Under the pieces are notes generated by a model. The model worked only from the letters and a program-made list of their open reading frames with translations. It did not search any database and had not been told where the DNA came from. Below, piece after piece: positions 40,911 through 49,498 of a stretch of 57,020 nucleotides of DNA. Both the position numbers and the translations under genes were made by a program. Origin of the DNA: an uncultured Bacillota bacterium. Lineage in GTDB: Bacteria > Bacillota > Clostridia > Tissierellales > Tepidimicrobiaceae. The stretch covers positions 1 to 57,020 of the forward strand of contig CALBUB010000043.1 of NCBI GenBank assembly GCA_937967955.1, written 5' to 3'. Numbering within the stretch: the stretch's first letter is position 1; each line of letters starts with the position of its first letter.

Positions 40911-41960
40911 TTATTTATTTGGATTAGCCTTTAAATGTTCCTCATAAGTTGTTGAAAAGACATGTCCGCCAGTTCCATCTTCCTTGGTCCTAAAAAATAA
41001 ATAGTCCACATTTTCTGGTTTAACAGCAGCTATTAAAGATTTTTCACCTGGAGATGCAATTGGACCAGGAGGTAAGCCTTTGTGTATATAGGTATTATAG
41101 TCTGATTCTATTCTTGTATCTGCCTCAGTTAGCACTTCTTTTCTTTCTCCTAAAATATACTGAACAGTAGCACAAGATTGTAATGGCATACCTATTTTCA
41201 ACCTATTATGAAAGACTGCTGAAATTAAAGGCCTTTCTTCATCTATTTTTGCTTCCCTTTCAATGATTGAAGCTAAAGTCACCACTTCATTAAAAGAAAG
41301 AGCTACATTGTCCATATGGCCTTTTACTTTCTCCTCAAATACTCGTTGGAATTGAGTCAACATCTTTTCTATAATATCTTCCTCACTTGCACCTAAATAT
41401 ACCTCATAAGTTGACGGAAAAAGATAACCTTCTAAACTTTGACCAGCCTTTAATTCTGATAAAAATGGAAATTTATCTTCAAAATATTTCTTATCAGAAG
41501 TTAATTCTAAAAATCTTTCTTTATCTACAAGTCCTTCTTTGGACAATTTTTCTGCTATCATTTCCAATTCATAGCCTTCAGGTATAGTAAATGTTACTAC
41601 ATTCTTATTTTTTCCACCCTTTGTTAATTCACCGATTATTTCATTTACATCCATGCCAGTATTTAAAGTATAATATCCTGCTTTCAATAAATTTTCAACC
41701 TTATTCTTTTTTAATACTAATCTAAAGACTAATTCACTTCTAATTAAATTATTATCCTTTAAAAGCTTTGCTATTTGTGATGAACTACTGCCTTCAGGTA
41801 TTTCTAAGCTTACCTCTTCTGGCTTTTCAGCATTAATAGGTGCAATAGCTTTAGTATAGTATATAATAATAGAGATAGTTAATACTACTAATATTACAAG
41901 AATAGATATTAGTGTGAATTTCCACCTTTTATATCTATTATTCTTTTTAGCTTCAATCAT
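40911..41960 (-). CDS. mltG: Endolytic murein transglycosylase MltG
   Basis: 349 aa from an ATG at 41958-41960 with GGTGGAG 6 bases upstream. A membrane helix (FTLISILVILVVLTISIIIYY) is followed by a LysM-like domain (EVSLEIPEGSSSSQIAKLLKDNNLI) and the YceG/MltG domain with FTIPEGYELEMIAEKL, EGYLFPSTYEV, the catalytic Glu in VTLASIIEREAK, and VFHNRLKIGMPLQSCATVQYILGE. It ends GGHVFSTTYEEHLKAN. It cuts nascent glycan strands outside the membrane. Confidence 0.95.
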   Translation of the reverse strand: MIEAKKNNRYKRWKFTLISILVILVVLTISIIIYYTKAIAPINAEKPEEVSLEIPEGSSSSQIAKLLKDNNLIRSELVFRLVLKKNKVENLLKAGYYTLNTGMDVNEIIGELTKGGKNKNVVTFTIPEGYELEMIAEKLSKEGLVDKERFLELTSDKKYFEDKFPFLSELKAGQSLEGYLFPSTYEVYLGASEEDIIEKMLTQFQRVFEEKVKGHMDNVALSFNEVVTLASIIEREAKIDEERPLISAVFHNRLKIGMPLQSCATVQYILGERKEVLTEADTRIESDYNTYIHKGLPPGPIASPGEKSLIAAVKPENVDYLFFRTKEDGTGGHVFSTTYEEHLKANPNK

Positions 41961-42058
41961 ATATCTCTCCACCTTTAAATAGAATATACCTATTTTATTA
42001 TACATCTATTATTGTCTAAAGACAACATTTACATATCTGTCAATATATAAATCTATAG

Positions 42059-42544
42059 TTATATTTTGTTGATGTATTTCATAGCTTTATTGTATACAGT
42101 TAAAGTTATTGTTCCAAAAAGGACAACGGATGCGGCCTCTCCTCCAGTAATTCCTATGAAGGTAGCCCAATAAGGCACATTTGTGTAATAGGATACCCAT
42201 ATGGATACAATAAAACCGTTTAATAAAATTGGTGGTAAAGCTCCAAGAATTTTATTAGACATTTTACTAGTTAGATATGCAGCTAACAAGGTTACTAAAC
42301 TTCCACCAATTATATCTACTAAACCAAAGCCAGAAAATGAAGCTAATATTAAATTAGATAGTAGGCAACCAACAAATAAGCCTGGAACAGCTGCTTTCTC
42401 TACTAAAGGTAAAAGGGTCAAACCTTCTGCTATTCTCAATTGTATTGGTCCAAAAGCCAAACTTCCCATAGGGACTTGAATTAAAACTAAAGCAATATAT
42501 ATTCCTGCAATTAGACTAGCTTTCGTCAAATATTTAGTATTCAT
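42059..42544 (-). CDS. queT: QueT-family queuosine precursor transporter
   Basis: 161 aa with five or six membrane helices. The sequence ASLIAGIYIALVLIQVPMGSLAFGPIQLRIAEGLTLLPLVEKAAVPGLFVGCLLSNL is typical of the QueT/YoaA S-component-like ECF family. It would import queuine or preQ precursors. The 31 bases upstream hold a ribosome site but no preQ1 riboswitch, so it is likely read with the ylbF-family gene. Confidence 0.88.
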   Translation of the reverse strand: MNTKYLTKASLIAGIYIALVLIQVPMGSLAFGPIQLRIAEGLTLLPLVEKAAVPGLFVGCLLSNLILASFSGFGLVDIIGGSLVTLLAAYLTSKMSNKILGALPPILLNGFIVSIWVSYYTNVPYWATFIGITGGEAASVVLFGTITLTVYNKAMKYINKI

Positions 42545-42575
42545 TTTATACCTCCTTAAACTTGAAATTGTTTGA

Positions 42576-42917
42576 TTAGTTATTATCTATTAAATCTATT
42601 GCATCCCCTAGTATTTTGCTTATATCTTCAATCATTCTAGAATATCTAAACTCTGCCATTAAAAAGTCATTAACAGTTGGATTTAATCTTAATATCTCTT
42701 CAAGTTTTTTGAGCTTATCCATTTCTTCTTGGCTTACCTCTTTACCAGACATTCTCTTAATTTGTATATCTAAAACTTTCTTTCTAAAATCTTCTATCAT
42801 TTCCTTATTCTTTTTATCTTTATAGGCAATGTTCTTTTTTTCCACATAATCTCTATATTCTTGAGAGTTCTTTATAGCACGAGCTAATTGATGAGCTAAA
42901 TCATAGACATTACTCAT
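42576..42917 (-). CDS. YlbF/YmcA family regulator
   Basis: 113 aa, all helical (DLAHQLARAIKNSQEYRDYVEKKNIAYKDKKNKEMIEDFRKKVLDIQIKR; LKKLEEILRLNPTVNDFLMAEFRYSRMIEDISKILGDAI). It matches the YlbF/YmcA family. In Bacillus YlbF, YmcA and YaaT form the Y-complex that acts with RNase Y and supports Spo0A activation. Here it is a neighbour of RNase J, which suggests a link to mRNA decay; that link is inferred. The start has GGAGGGG 7 bases upstream. Confidence 0.85.
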   Translation of the reverse strand: MSNVYDLAHQLARAIKNSQEYRDYVEKKNIAYKDKKNKEMIEDFRKKVLDIQIKRMSGKEVSQEEMDKLKKLEEILRLNPTVNDFLMAEFRYSRMIEDISKILGDAIDLIDNN

Positions 42918-42994
42918 AGTATCCCCTCCAAACTTATATATTTTTAAGTAACTATGAATATCCCAAGGAAATTGTATCTGATATCCAATTTTAT

Positions 42995-43023
42995 ATTATA
43001 ACATTATTTATCAATTATGGTAA
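42995..43023 (-). promoter_or_regulatory. Predicted sigma-A promoter of ylbF-family gene and queT
   Basis: On the minus strand -35 TTACCA (43023-43018), 17-base spacer, -10 TATAAT (43000-42995). It lies between the RNase J terminator and the ATG at 42917, leaving a leader of about 70 bases. Confidence 0.55.
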
Positions 43024-43032
43024 TTAATAAGA

Positions 43033-43066
43033 TAAAAATCCTAACATACCATTAGTATGTTAGGAT
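43033..43066 (-). terminator. Intrinsic terminator after the RNase J gene
   Basis: A perfect 12-bp stem, ATCCTAACATAC / GTATGTTAGGAT, with a 5-base loop lies 6 bases after the stop codon and is followed on the minus strand by TTTTTATC. Confidence 0.9.
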
Positions 43067-43072
43067 ACTTTT

Positions 43073-44737
43073 CTAAACTTCCATAATTATAGGCAATATC
43101 ATTGGATTTCTCTTAATCTTTTCATATAAAAATCCTCTTAATGCATCTTTAATACTAGCTTTTAATGTGGACCAGTCGGTTATATTATTCTTTTCACACT
43201 CATTTAAAGCAATTTTAACCACATTCTTTGCCTCTTCCATCAGATCTTCAGACTCTCTCACATACACAAAACCTCTGGAGATAATATCTGGTCCGGCAAT
43301 TACCTTACCTTCTTGCTTACTCATAGTCACAACCACAACTATCAAGCCATCTTCTGATAGATGCTTTCTGTCCCTTAGAACAATATTACCTACATCCCCT
43401 ACTCCTAAACCATCCACCAATATATTTCCTGCTTGTACAGATTGAGTCATTTCTGCTGAGTTTTTAGTAAACTCCATGACATTTCCATTTTTAGCAATAA
43501 ATATATTGTTTCTTGGCATTCCTAATTCAATAGCTAACTGGGCATGCCTTTTTAAATGTCTATATTCTCCATGGACTGGAATAAAATATTTAGGTTTTAC
43601 TAAAGTATGGATTAGCTTCAACTCTTCCTGACAAGCATGGCCTGAGACATGTACATCAGCTAGTGCTTCATAAATAACATTTGCACCTATTTCTACTATT
43701 TTATTTATAACTTTAGATATGGTCTTTTCATTTCCTGGTATAGTAGAGGCCGATACAATTACAGTATCCTCAGGTACTAATTTTATTTTTTTATGCTCAG
43801 AAAAAGCCATCCTTGATAAGGCGGACATTGGTTCTCCTTGGCTACCAGTAGTTAAAATTACAATTTCATTGTCCCTATATTTGTTCATATCATTAATATC
43901 TATCAAAGTTCCCTCTTTCATACGCAGATAACCTAATTCCATTGCTACATTGATAGTATTTATCATACTTCTTCCAGATACAACTATCTTTTTATTAAAC
44001 ATTTCTGCAGCATTTATTATTTGTTGAATCCTATGAACATTTGAAGCAAAAGTAGCAACTATTATCCTGGCAGGAGCTTTCAAGAATATGTCATTAAAAG
44101 TATCACCCACAGTTTTTTCAGACATGGTGTATCCTGGTCTTTCAACATTAGTACTATCAGCTAGTAAAACTAATACACCTTTCTTGCCCAATTCAGCAAA
44201 TTTATGAAGATCCATTACATTCTCATTAATAGGAGTAAAATCTACTTTAAAATCTCCTGTATGAACCACAATTCCTACAGGTGTATGGATTGCAAGAGCT
44301 ACGCTATCTGGTATACTGTGGGTCACTCTTATAAATTCAATTGAAAAGCAACCTAATTTTATATTATTTCCTGCCTTAACTTCATTTAATATTACATTCC
44401 CTAAATTGTGCTCTCTAAGCTTATTCTCCAGTAGTCCAAGGGTCAATTTTGTAGCATACACAGGAACATTTAACTTTTCAAGAAAATAAGGTAAACCTCC
44501 TATATGATCTTCGTGACCATGAGTAAGCACAATACCCTTTATCTTTTCCTTGTTTTTTAATAAATAGGTTATATCAGGTATAACCACATCAATTCCTAAC
44601 ATTTCGTCCTCAGGAAAGCTCATTCCACAATCGATAACCACTATATCATCTTTGTACTCGATAACAGTTATATTTTTCCCAATTTCTCCAACTCCGCCTA
44701 GTGGTATAATTTTTAGCTTATGTTTTTTTCTGCTCAC
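43073..44737 (-). CDS. rnj: Ribonuclease J
   Basis: 554 aa from a GTG at 44735-44737 with GGAG 8 bases upstream. The frame continues to 44863, but that part crosses the fur terminator and lacks homology. Metallo-beta-lactamase/beta-CASP nuclease: IPLGGVGEIGKNITVIEY, HGHEDHIGGLPYFL (HxHxDH), VVHTGDFKVDF, beta-CASP region LVLLADSTNVERPGYT, and VHVSGHACQEELKLIHTLVKPKYFIPVHGEY. It acts as a 5'-3' exo- and endoribonuclease. Length matches RNase J1/J2 (555 aa); which subtype is unclear. Confidence 0.96.
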   Translation of the reverse strand: MSRKKHKLKIIPLGGVGEIGKNITVIEYKDDIVVIDCGMSFPEDEMLGIDVVIPDITYLLKNKEKIKGIVLTHGHEDHIGGLPYFLEKLNVPVYATKLTLGLLENKLREHNLGNVILNEVKAGNNIKLGCFSIEFIRVTHSIPDSVALAIHTPVGIVVHTGDFKVDFTPINENVMDLHKFAELGKKGVLVLLADSTNVERPGYTMSEKTVGDTFNDIFLKAPARIIVATFASNVHRIQQIINAAEMFNKKIVVSGRSMINTINVAMELGYLRMKEGTLIDINDMNKYRDNEIVILTTGSQGEPMSALSRMAFSEHKKIKLVPEDTVIVSASTIPGNEKTISKVINKIVEIGANVIYEALADVHVSGHACQEELKLIHTLVKPKYFIPVHGEYRHLKRHAQLAIELGMPRNNIFIAKNGNVMEFTKNSAEMTQSVQAGNILVDGLGVGDVGNIVLRDRKHLSEDGLIVVVVTMSKQEGKVIAGPDIISRGFVYVRESEDLMEEAKNVVKIALNECEKNNITDWSTLKASIKDALRGFLYEKIKRNPMILPIIMEV

Positions 44738-44814
44738 TGTACCAACTCCTTTGTAATAATTTCTCCTTTTTTTTAATTTTAATGATATTCGTTCGCTGCT
44801 ATATATTTCTAAAA

Positions 44815-44840
44815 AAATAAACCCTATATAGGGTTTATTT
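44815..44840 (-). terminator. Intrinsic terminator after the Fur-family gene
   Basis: A near-perfect palindrome AAATAAACCCTATATAGGGTTTATTT overlaps the stop codon (44835-44837). On the minus strand it runs into seven T. Confidence 0.85.
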
Positions 44841-45272
44841 TTGACAGTCTTCACAATAGCCAAAAAATTTTACATTATGGTCTACTATCTTAAAACCATT
44901 TTCTTTTTCAATTTGTTTTTCTAACGTTTCTAACAAATCCAACTTAACTTCTATAACTTTTCCGCATTTTAAGCATATTAAATGGTGATGATGGTGGTTA
45001 TCCGAATCATAGTTTAACTCATACCTATTATAGCCATCATCAAAATTTACCCTATAAACAATATTGAATTTTTCTAATAGTTGTAAAGTTCTATATACAG
45101 TTGCTATCCCAATATCTTGATGTTTTAATCTAACAATATTATAAATTTCTTCAGGACTTAGATGTTTATCTTTATTTTCTACAATAGCATGTAGTATAGC
45201 TTGTCTTTGAGTAGTTAGTTTATATCCTTCTTCTCTTAACATTTCTTTAACTTCATCCATATCAAAGCCCAT
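44835..45272 (-). CDS. Fur family metal- or peroxide-responsive repressor
   Basis: 145 aa. Winged-helix DNA-binding domain EGYKLTTQRQAILHAIVENKDKHLSPEEIYNIVRLKHQDIGIATVYRTLQLL; dimer domain with the HHHHHLICLKCGKVIEV metal site and a second cysteine pair GYCEDCQK at the end. The four cysteines form a structural zinc site. Fur, PerR and Zur cannot be separated from sequence alone here; the Asn/His context resembles Fur. In Bacillus fur lies near spoIIM, not here. Confidence 0.9.
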   Translation of the reverse strand: MGFDMDEVKEMLREEGYKLTTQRQAILHAIVENKDKHLSPEEIYNIVRLKHQDIGIATVYRTLQLLEKFNIVYRVNFDDGYNRYELNYDSDNHHHHHLICLKCGKVIEVKLDLLETLEKQIEKENGFKIVDHNVKFFGYCEDCQK

Positions 45273-45332
45273 TTTTTCACCCGCTTATCAAACTAATGTT
45301 AAGACATTTATACGGTTAATTAATATTGGTAT

Positions 45333-45593
45333 TTATTGTAACCTTTCTTTTCTTATTTCTTCATAAACCTCTATCACATCATTAAATTCTTGTTTATCAT
45401 CTATAGTAACTAAAACTAAATCTCCGTTATCATCATATTCTATACGCAACAGATAAGTCAAGGGATTTTCATCCCTTACAGGTATTAAAGCAGCATATTC
45501 CATATCATCTAAACCAAAAGTTGCAATTAGTTCAAATTCTATTTTGTTTCCAAGTTCATCAAGCAGGGTTATTATTTGCTTCAATTTAATCAC
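45333..45593 (-). CDS. DUF1292 protein (YrzB-like)
   Basis: 86 aa. The core IITLLDELGNKIEFELIATFGLDDMEYAALIPVRDENPLTYLLRIEYDDNGDLVLVTIDDKQEFNDVIEVYEEI fits DUF1292/YrzB, always near ruvX in firmicutes. Cytosolic, function unknown. It overlaps ruvX by 4 bases, so translation is coupled. Confidence 0.92.
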   Translation of the reverse strand: MIKLKQIITLLDELGNKIEFELIATFGLDDMEYAALIPVRDENPLTYLLRIEYDDNGDLVLVTIDDKQEFNDVIEVYEEIRKERLQ

Positions 45594-46000
45594 CTTCTAT
45601 CTAAATAAGTTTGTAAAATGTATGTTGCTGCCACCATATCTATTACTTTCTTTCTTTTTTGTCTACTCATATTACCTTCTATCAATATTCTTTCTGCAGC
45701 AACAGTTGTCAGCCTTTCATCTTGAAGGCATATTTTTACATCTGTTTTATTTTTTAATTTTTTTACAAAATTTAATACTTTTTTTCCTTGAGGTCCAATA
45801 GTATTATCCATATTTTTAGGCAGGCCTACTACAATTGTTGTAACATTGTACTGTTTCACCAAATTCAATACTTCTTCTATATCTTTCTTGTTGCTTTCTC
45901 TCTTTATAGTCTTTAGTCCTTGAGCAGTAAGCAACATAGGATCACTTATTGCAACTCCTATAGTTTTGTCTCCTATATCTAAGCCCATTATCCTTTCCAT
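45590..46000 (-). CDS. ruvX: Holliday junction resolvase-like RuvX (YqgF)
   Basis: 136 aa from an ATG at 45998-46000 with AAGGTG 9 bases upstream; the frame is open to 46021 into the upstream gene. RNase H fold: GLDIGDKTIGVAISDPMLLTAQGLKTI, VGLPKNMDNTIGPQG, LQDERLTTVAAERIL and the terminal DMVAATYILQTYLD, with the acidic catalytic residues kept. In bacteria YqgF processes pre-16S rRNA and may resolve junctions. Confidence 0.93.
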   Translation of the reverse strand: MERIMGLDIGDKTIGVAISDPMLLTAQGLKTIKRESNKKDIEEVLNLVKQYNVTTIVVGLPKNMDNTIGPQGKKVLNFVKKLKNKTDVKICLQDERLTTVAAERILIEGNMSRQKRKKVIDMVAATYILQTYLDRR

Positions 46001-46013
46001 AATTCTCTTCACC

Positions 46014-46958
46014 TTATACAATCTTTATACAAAACTCTGGACATACTTTTGCACAATAACTACATAACATGCAATTTTCATTTGGAACAGCAATTCCATC
46101 TATTAGTTCAATTCCATTATGTCCACAAGTATTTACACAATTACCACAACCAGAACAATAATCTGCTACAATCAGCTTCCTGTCTTTTTTGATAGTCTTT
46201 CTTACTTTTTCAGGAATTACACCTTTTTCTATTATACTCACATTGCAATCTATTTCTTCTTTAGATTGCATTCCTACTGCAATTGAGTGAATATATTCTA
46301 TATTTTTTACAAATTTAAAGGCCTCCTCATATTTGCTAATTAAATGACCTCCACCTAAGGGTTTCATTCCATATATACCCTTACCCAAGGAATAAGATTT
46401 TTTAACGGCCTTTAGCATGTCATATATATTACCATCCTGTATTCCAATTCCTTCCATATTGATTATAGGATGTATAATCTCTATTTCATCCATTTGATTA
46501 GCACCTGTAACACCTGCTACAAAATGGGTTGATATACCAAAAGCCCTAATTTTACCTTTTTCCTTTGCTTCCAAAAAAAATTCAATAGCCTCCATATGAC
46601 CCTTTAGAGTATATATACTTTCCTGTTCATGTAACATAAATATATCTATATAATCAGTATTCAACTCTAATAAAGCTTTATCCAAACTTTCAGCTGCCAT
46701 TTCTCGGGTATAGGCATAACATTTGGTAGCTATTATATAATCCTGCCTATCTATATATTTCAATGCTTCTCTTATATACAGATAGTTATCATAGTACTCA
46801 GCAGTATCTATAAAATTAATTCCTTTTTCATAGGCATATTTTATAAGCTCTGCACCTTCTTTTATTGAAAGGTTGGCTTGAGCTGGAGTCATGGTTAAAG
46901 AACCAAAACATAGTTTTGATACCTTAATACCTGTATTACCTAATTCAATCCTTTCCAT
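46014..46958 (-). CDS. Aldo/keto reductase with C-terminal 2x[4Fe-4S] ferredoxin domain
   Basis: 314 aa. The AKR barrel has Asp and Tyr in NFIDTAEYYDN, Lys in YIIATKCYA and His in IDIFMLHEQE. The C-terminal 55 residues form a two-cluster ferredoxin: CSGCGNCVNTCGHNGIEL and CMLCSYCAKVCPEF. Such fused reductases are common in anaerobes; the electron donor and substrate are unknown. The gene lies between the large membrane protein and ruvX with gaps of 2 and 13 bases, so it is probably in the same message. Confidence 0.9.
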   Translation of the reverse strand: MERIELGNTGIKVSKLCFGSLTMTPAQANLSIKEGAELIKYAYEKGINFIDTAEYYDNYLYIREALKYIDRQDYIIATKCYAYTREMAAESLDKALLELNTDYIDIFMLHEQESIYTLKGHMEAIEFFLEAKEKGKIRAFGISTHFVAGVTGANQMDEIEIIHPIINMEGIGIQDGNIYDMLKAVKKSYSLGKGIYGMKPLGGGHLISKYEEAFKFVKNIEYIHSIAVGMQSKEEIDCNVSIIEKGVIPEKVRKTIKKDRKLIVADYCSGCGNCVNTCGHNGIELIDGIAVPNENCMLCSYCAKVCPEFCIKIV

Positions 46959-46960
46959 AA

Positions 46961-49126
46961 CTAATCCACTTCCTGCTTTCTATATACTACTCCCTTATTT
47001 ACCGCAATAAAAAGGAAGAAAATAGTAGCCATATTTATGGCAATTGCTGACAGTATTAAACCAGAATCATTTACAATAAAGCCTATAATACTTCCAATTA
47101 TACAACTAAGGTAAGCTTTTCTCAAACCTTTTTTCAAAAGCTTTTCAAATATATTTTTATACAATATTGATAGGATACCATGAGTTACAATATTAATCAA
47201 TAACACTTTTGTCCAAAAGGATGAACCGACTAGTTTAATATTCATAAGAAGCTTTCTTACTATTATATTTTCAACTATATAAAAACCTTCGTCACCAATC
47301 TGCATTAATGCCCTACCAAGATGGGTAGGCTTAGGATTTAATTTTAAATCTATAAAGCCAAAAATAGCAATTATTATAACTATGGCTAAACCAATCATGA
47401 GCAAGTTCTTCAAATTCAATTTAATATCAAGCATTTCCATAGCAAAATATAAGCTGGCTGATAAAAAGGTGATTGAACCACCTACATTAGCACCTAGTCT
47501 TGGGTGGCCAACTAATATAGTCAATACAAAGGGAAGAAGTACAAATATAGCCTTTCTATTAATTTTATTACATAACAGCCCTATACTCAGCATGGAAACT
47601 GCTAGAAATAAGCCTACCATTTCATTACCTATACCAAAATATCTAGCACCAATTATTGGGTCATGGCTTAACACAGAAAATTTACTGAAAATTCCATTAG
47701 CCAAAATATCTATAATTATCAATACAAAATAAAAAAAGGTAATAAAATATGCTAAATTCTTCCTATTAAATTTTACAGCCGAGGTTACAAAAATAACTAG
47801 AAGCACTAAAAGGCTCATTATAAATTTCAGCATGCTATTTAGATTAAATAAGGAAACAAGAAAAAATACTAAAGGCAAACTATATAATAGAAGCAAGGAA
47901 ATTTCTAATATGTTCCCCATTATATTATCAACTTTTAATCTTGGCAATACAATAGCTGATATTAATACCATTATAATAACAGATATAATTCCGTAAGTGG
48001 TTAAGCTTTTAGTTCTTACTTTTGAAGTAAGATTTATTCTAGAGTTAATGTTATTAATATACTCATAAACATTCTCCTTATAAGAATATTCAATTGTATT
48101 GCCTGATGTTTTTACAAGGGATATGTTTAAAAATTCAGCAATTGTTGGTGCAATATCCAGATTAGTTATAATCCCCACTCGATTAGTAGTGGAAGATATA
48201 ACTGTAGTACCCTTTTGAACATCTTTTCCCCACAATATAATTGGTGACAATTTACTTTCATCAATCCTACTATCTGGGCTATTTGGACTAATTACCATCA
48301 AAAGAGAATTTTCATAATTAATACTATCTGCTAAAGTTCCAATAAAGTCATCAATATCCTTTAATATCAAATTTCTTTTCTCTATGAAACTGTTATCCGA
48401 TAGGGAGCCGCCATAATTACTTAGTCTTGTTAAATCTCCCATATCGATAACAATCAAAGAAGCTTTTTGACTAATATCTAATACTTCCTCAAGTATTTTT
48501 TCATAAGCAGTCTTTAAACCATAGGGATAATCTTTATCTTCTATCAAAACATCATCTACATTACCATAATCTATAAGTCCTTTAGAATCCATTGGAATTA
48601 ATGGGGCATATCTAATTATTTCTTCATCAGTATCACTATTTCCATATACTGCTGTCTTCAAACCATTTTTATGAAGGCTATCTCCTAAGGCTCCAATATA
48701 AGGAGCATATTTGTTGTCTTCATTTTGATTATATATTCTTCCAATTTCAATATTAGCTACACTATATTCCCCGTCAATAGTTCCTACCCTATTTTCGTAT
48801 ATTTCTCTTAATTCTCCTTCTAAATTATAAAATTGGGAACTAATATTGCTTGCATAGGCTTTACTAGAAGCATTTATAGTTACAAAACATTCCGCACCAT
48901 TATAGCCATTTAATCCCCTTACATTAAGCAAACCAAAGCTGCCGTTATCAATTAATCTTTTTAAAGTAGGCATCTTTTCTATATCCAACAAGGATAGCTT
49001 GTTTACTATAACCATGTATACATTTTTATCTACTTCTAGCTCCTTTTGTGCAATAGAAGGGCTTTGTATGTATACTGTTGCAATTAAAATTACTACCAAT
49101 ACAATAAGTACTCTAGTTAGTTTCAC
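46961..49126 (-). CDS. Large membrane protein with alkaline phosphatase-like exterior domain
   Basis: 721 aa. A signal-anchor at 5-20 (LIVLVVILIATVYIQ) precedes an exterior domain of about 330 residues that resembles the alkaline phosphatase/sulfatase superfamily (VYMVIVNKLSLLDIEKMPTLKRLIDNGSFGLLNVRG; ASLIVIDMGDLTRLS; RVGIITNLDIAPTIAEFLNI). About ten membrane helices follow, with the conserved-looking loop SHDPIIGARYFGIGNEMVGLFLAVSML and VGHPRLGANVGGSITF. The usual metal-binding nucleophile motif is not obvious. Function unknown; a role in cell-envelope polymer transfer is possible. Gap to ireB is 13 bases. Confidence 0.6.
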   Translation of the reverse strand: MKLTRVLIVLVVILIATVYIQSPSIAQKELEVDKNVYMVIVNKLSLLDIEKMPTLKRLIDNGSFGLLNVRGLNGYNGAECFVTINASSKAYASNISSQFYNLEGELREIYENRVGTIDGEYSVANIEIGRIYNQNEDNKYAPYIGALGDSLHKNGLKTAVYGNSDTDEEIIRYAPLIPMDSKGLIDYGNVDDVLIEDKDYPYGLKTAYEKILEEVLDISQKASLIVIDMGDLTRLSNYGGSLSDNSFIEKRNLILKDIDDFIGTLADSINYENSLLMVISPNSPDSRIDESKLSPIILWGKDVQKGTTVISSTTNRVGIITNLDIAPTIAEFLNISLVKTSGNTIEYSYKENVYEYINNINSRINLTSKVRTKSLTTYGIISVIIMVLISAIVLPRLKVDNIMGNILEISLLLLYSLPLVFFLVSLFNLNSMLKFIMSLLVLLVIFVTSAVKFNRKNLAYFITFFYFVLIIIDILANGIFSKFSVLSHDPIIGARYFGIGNEMVGLFLAVSMLSIGLLCNKINRKAIFVLLPFVLTILVGHPRLGANVGGSITFLSASLYFAMEMLDIKLNLKNLLMIGLAIVIIIAIFGFIDLKLNPKPTHLGRALMQIGDEGFYIVENIIVRKLLMNIKLVGSSFWTKVLLINIVTHGILSILYKNIFEKLLKKGLRKAYLSCIIGSIIGFIVNDSGLILSAIAINMATIFFLFIAVNKGVVYRKQEVD

Positions 49127-49139
49127 TTAATAATCTCCC

Positions 49140-49406
49140 CTAACTATTCATTTCTTTTTCTAGATAGTTTCTTAATATTTCCTCCAATAATTCATCCCTT
49201 TCTATTTTTCTAATTAAACTTCTGGCATCCTTATGACTAGTAATATAAGTTGGATCTCCAGATAATATGTACCCTATAATTTGGTTAACTGGGTCATAGC
49301 CTTTTTCCTTTAAAGCATTATATACAGTAAAAATAATTTGTTTTACCTCACTGACTTTTTCCGCATAGGTCTCAAATTTCATAGTTTCATTCAATTTGTT
49401 TGACAC
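49140..49406 (-). CDS. ireB: IreB family regulatory phosphoprotein
   Basis: 88 aa, GTG start with GGGGGTG 6 bases upstream. Sequence TMKFETYAEKVSEVKQIIFTVYNALKEKGYDPVNQIIGYILSGDPTYITSHKDARSLIRKIERDELLEEILRNYL fits IreB/YrzL (DUF965), which is phosphorylated by the PASTA kinase IreK in enterococci on N-terminal threonines. The neighbours alaS and ruvX are as in other firmicutes. Confidence 0.94.
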   Translation of the reverse strand: MSNKLNETMKFETYAEKVSEVKQIIFTVYNALKEKGYDPVNQIIGYILSGDPTYITSHKDARSLIRKIERDELLEEILRNYLEKEMNS

Positions 49407-49457
49407 TTATAACACCCCCTATAATATTTATATCATATATTCAATAGAATATGCAGA

Positions 49458-49498
49458 GGTTAAATAAATATTAGCTAAAAGCTAATATTTATTTAACC
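49458..49498 (-). terminator. Long AT-rich hairpin at the end of alaS
   Basis: A 19-bp perfect stem (arms GGTTAAATAAATATTAGCT and its complement, loop 3 bases) contains the alaS stop codon. The minus strand continues TCTGCATATTC, without a T-run, so this may act as a 3' protecting hairpin or a partial terminator before ireB. Confidence 0.6.

Noticed and set aside
42545..42575. Possible preQ1 riboswitch before queT
   Set aside because: Only 31 bases separate it from the upstream gene and the conserved preQ1 aptamer sequence is absent.
44738..44863. Longer N-terminus for RNase J
   Set aside because: The extension crosses the fur terminator, is Lys/Tyr-rich without homology, and the GTG at 44737 has a good ribosome site and gives the family length.
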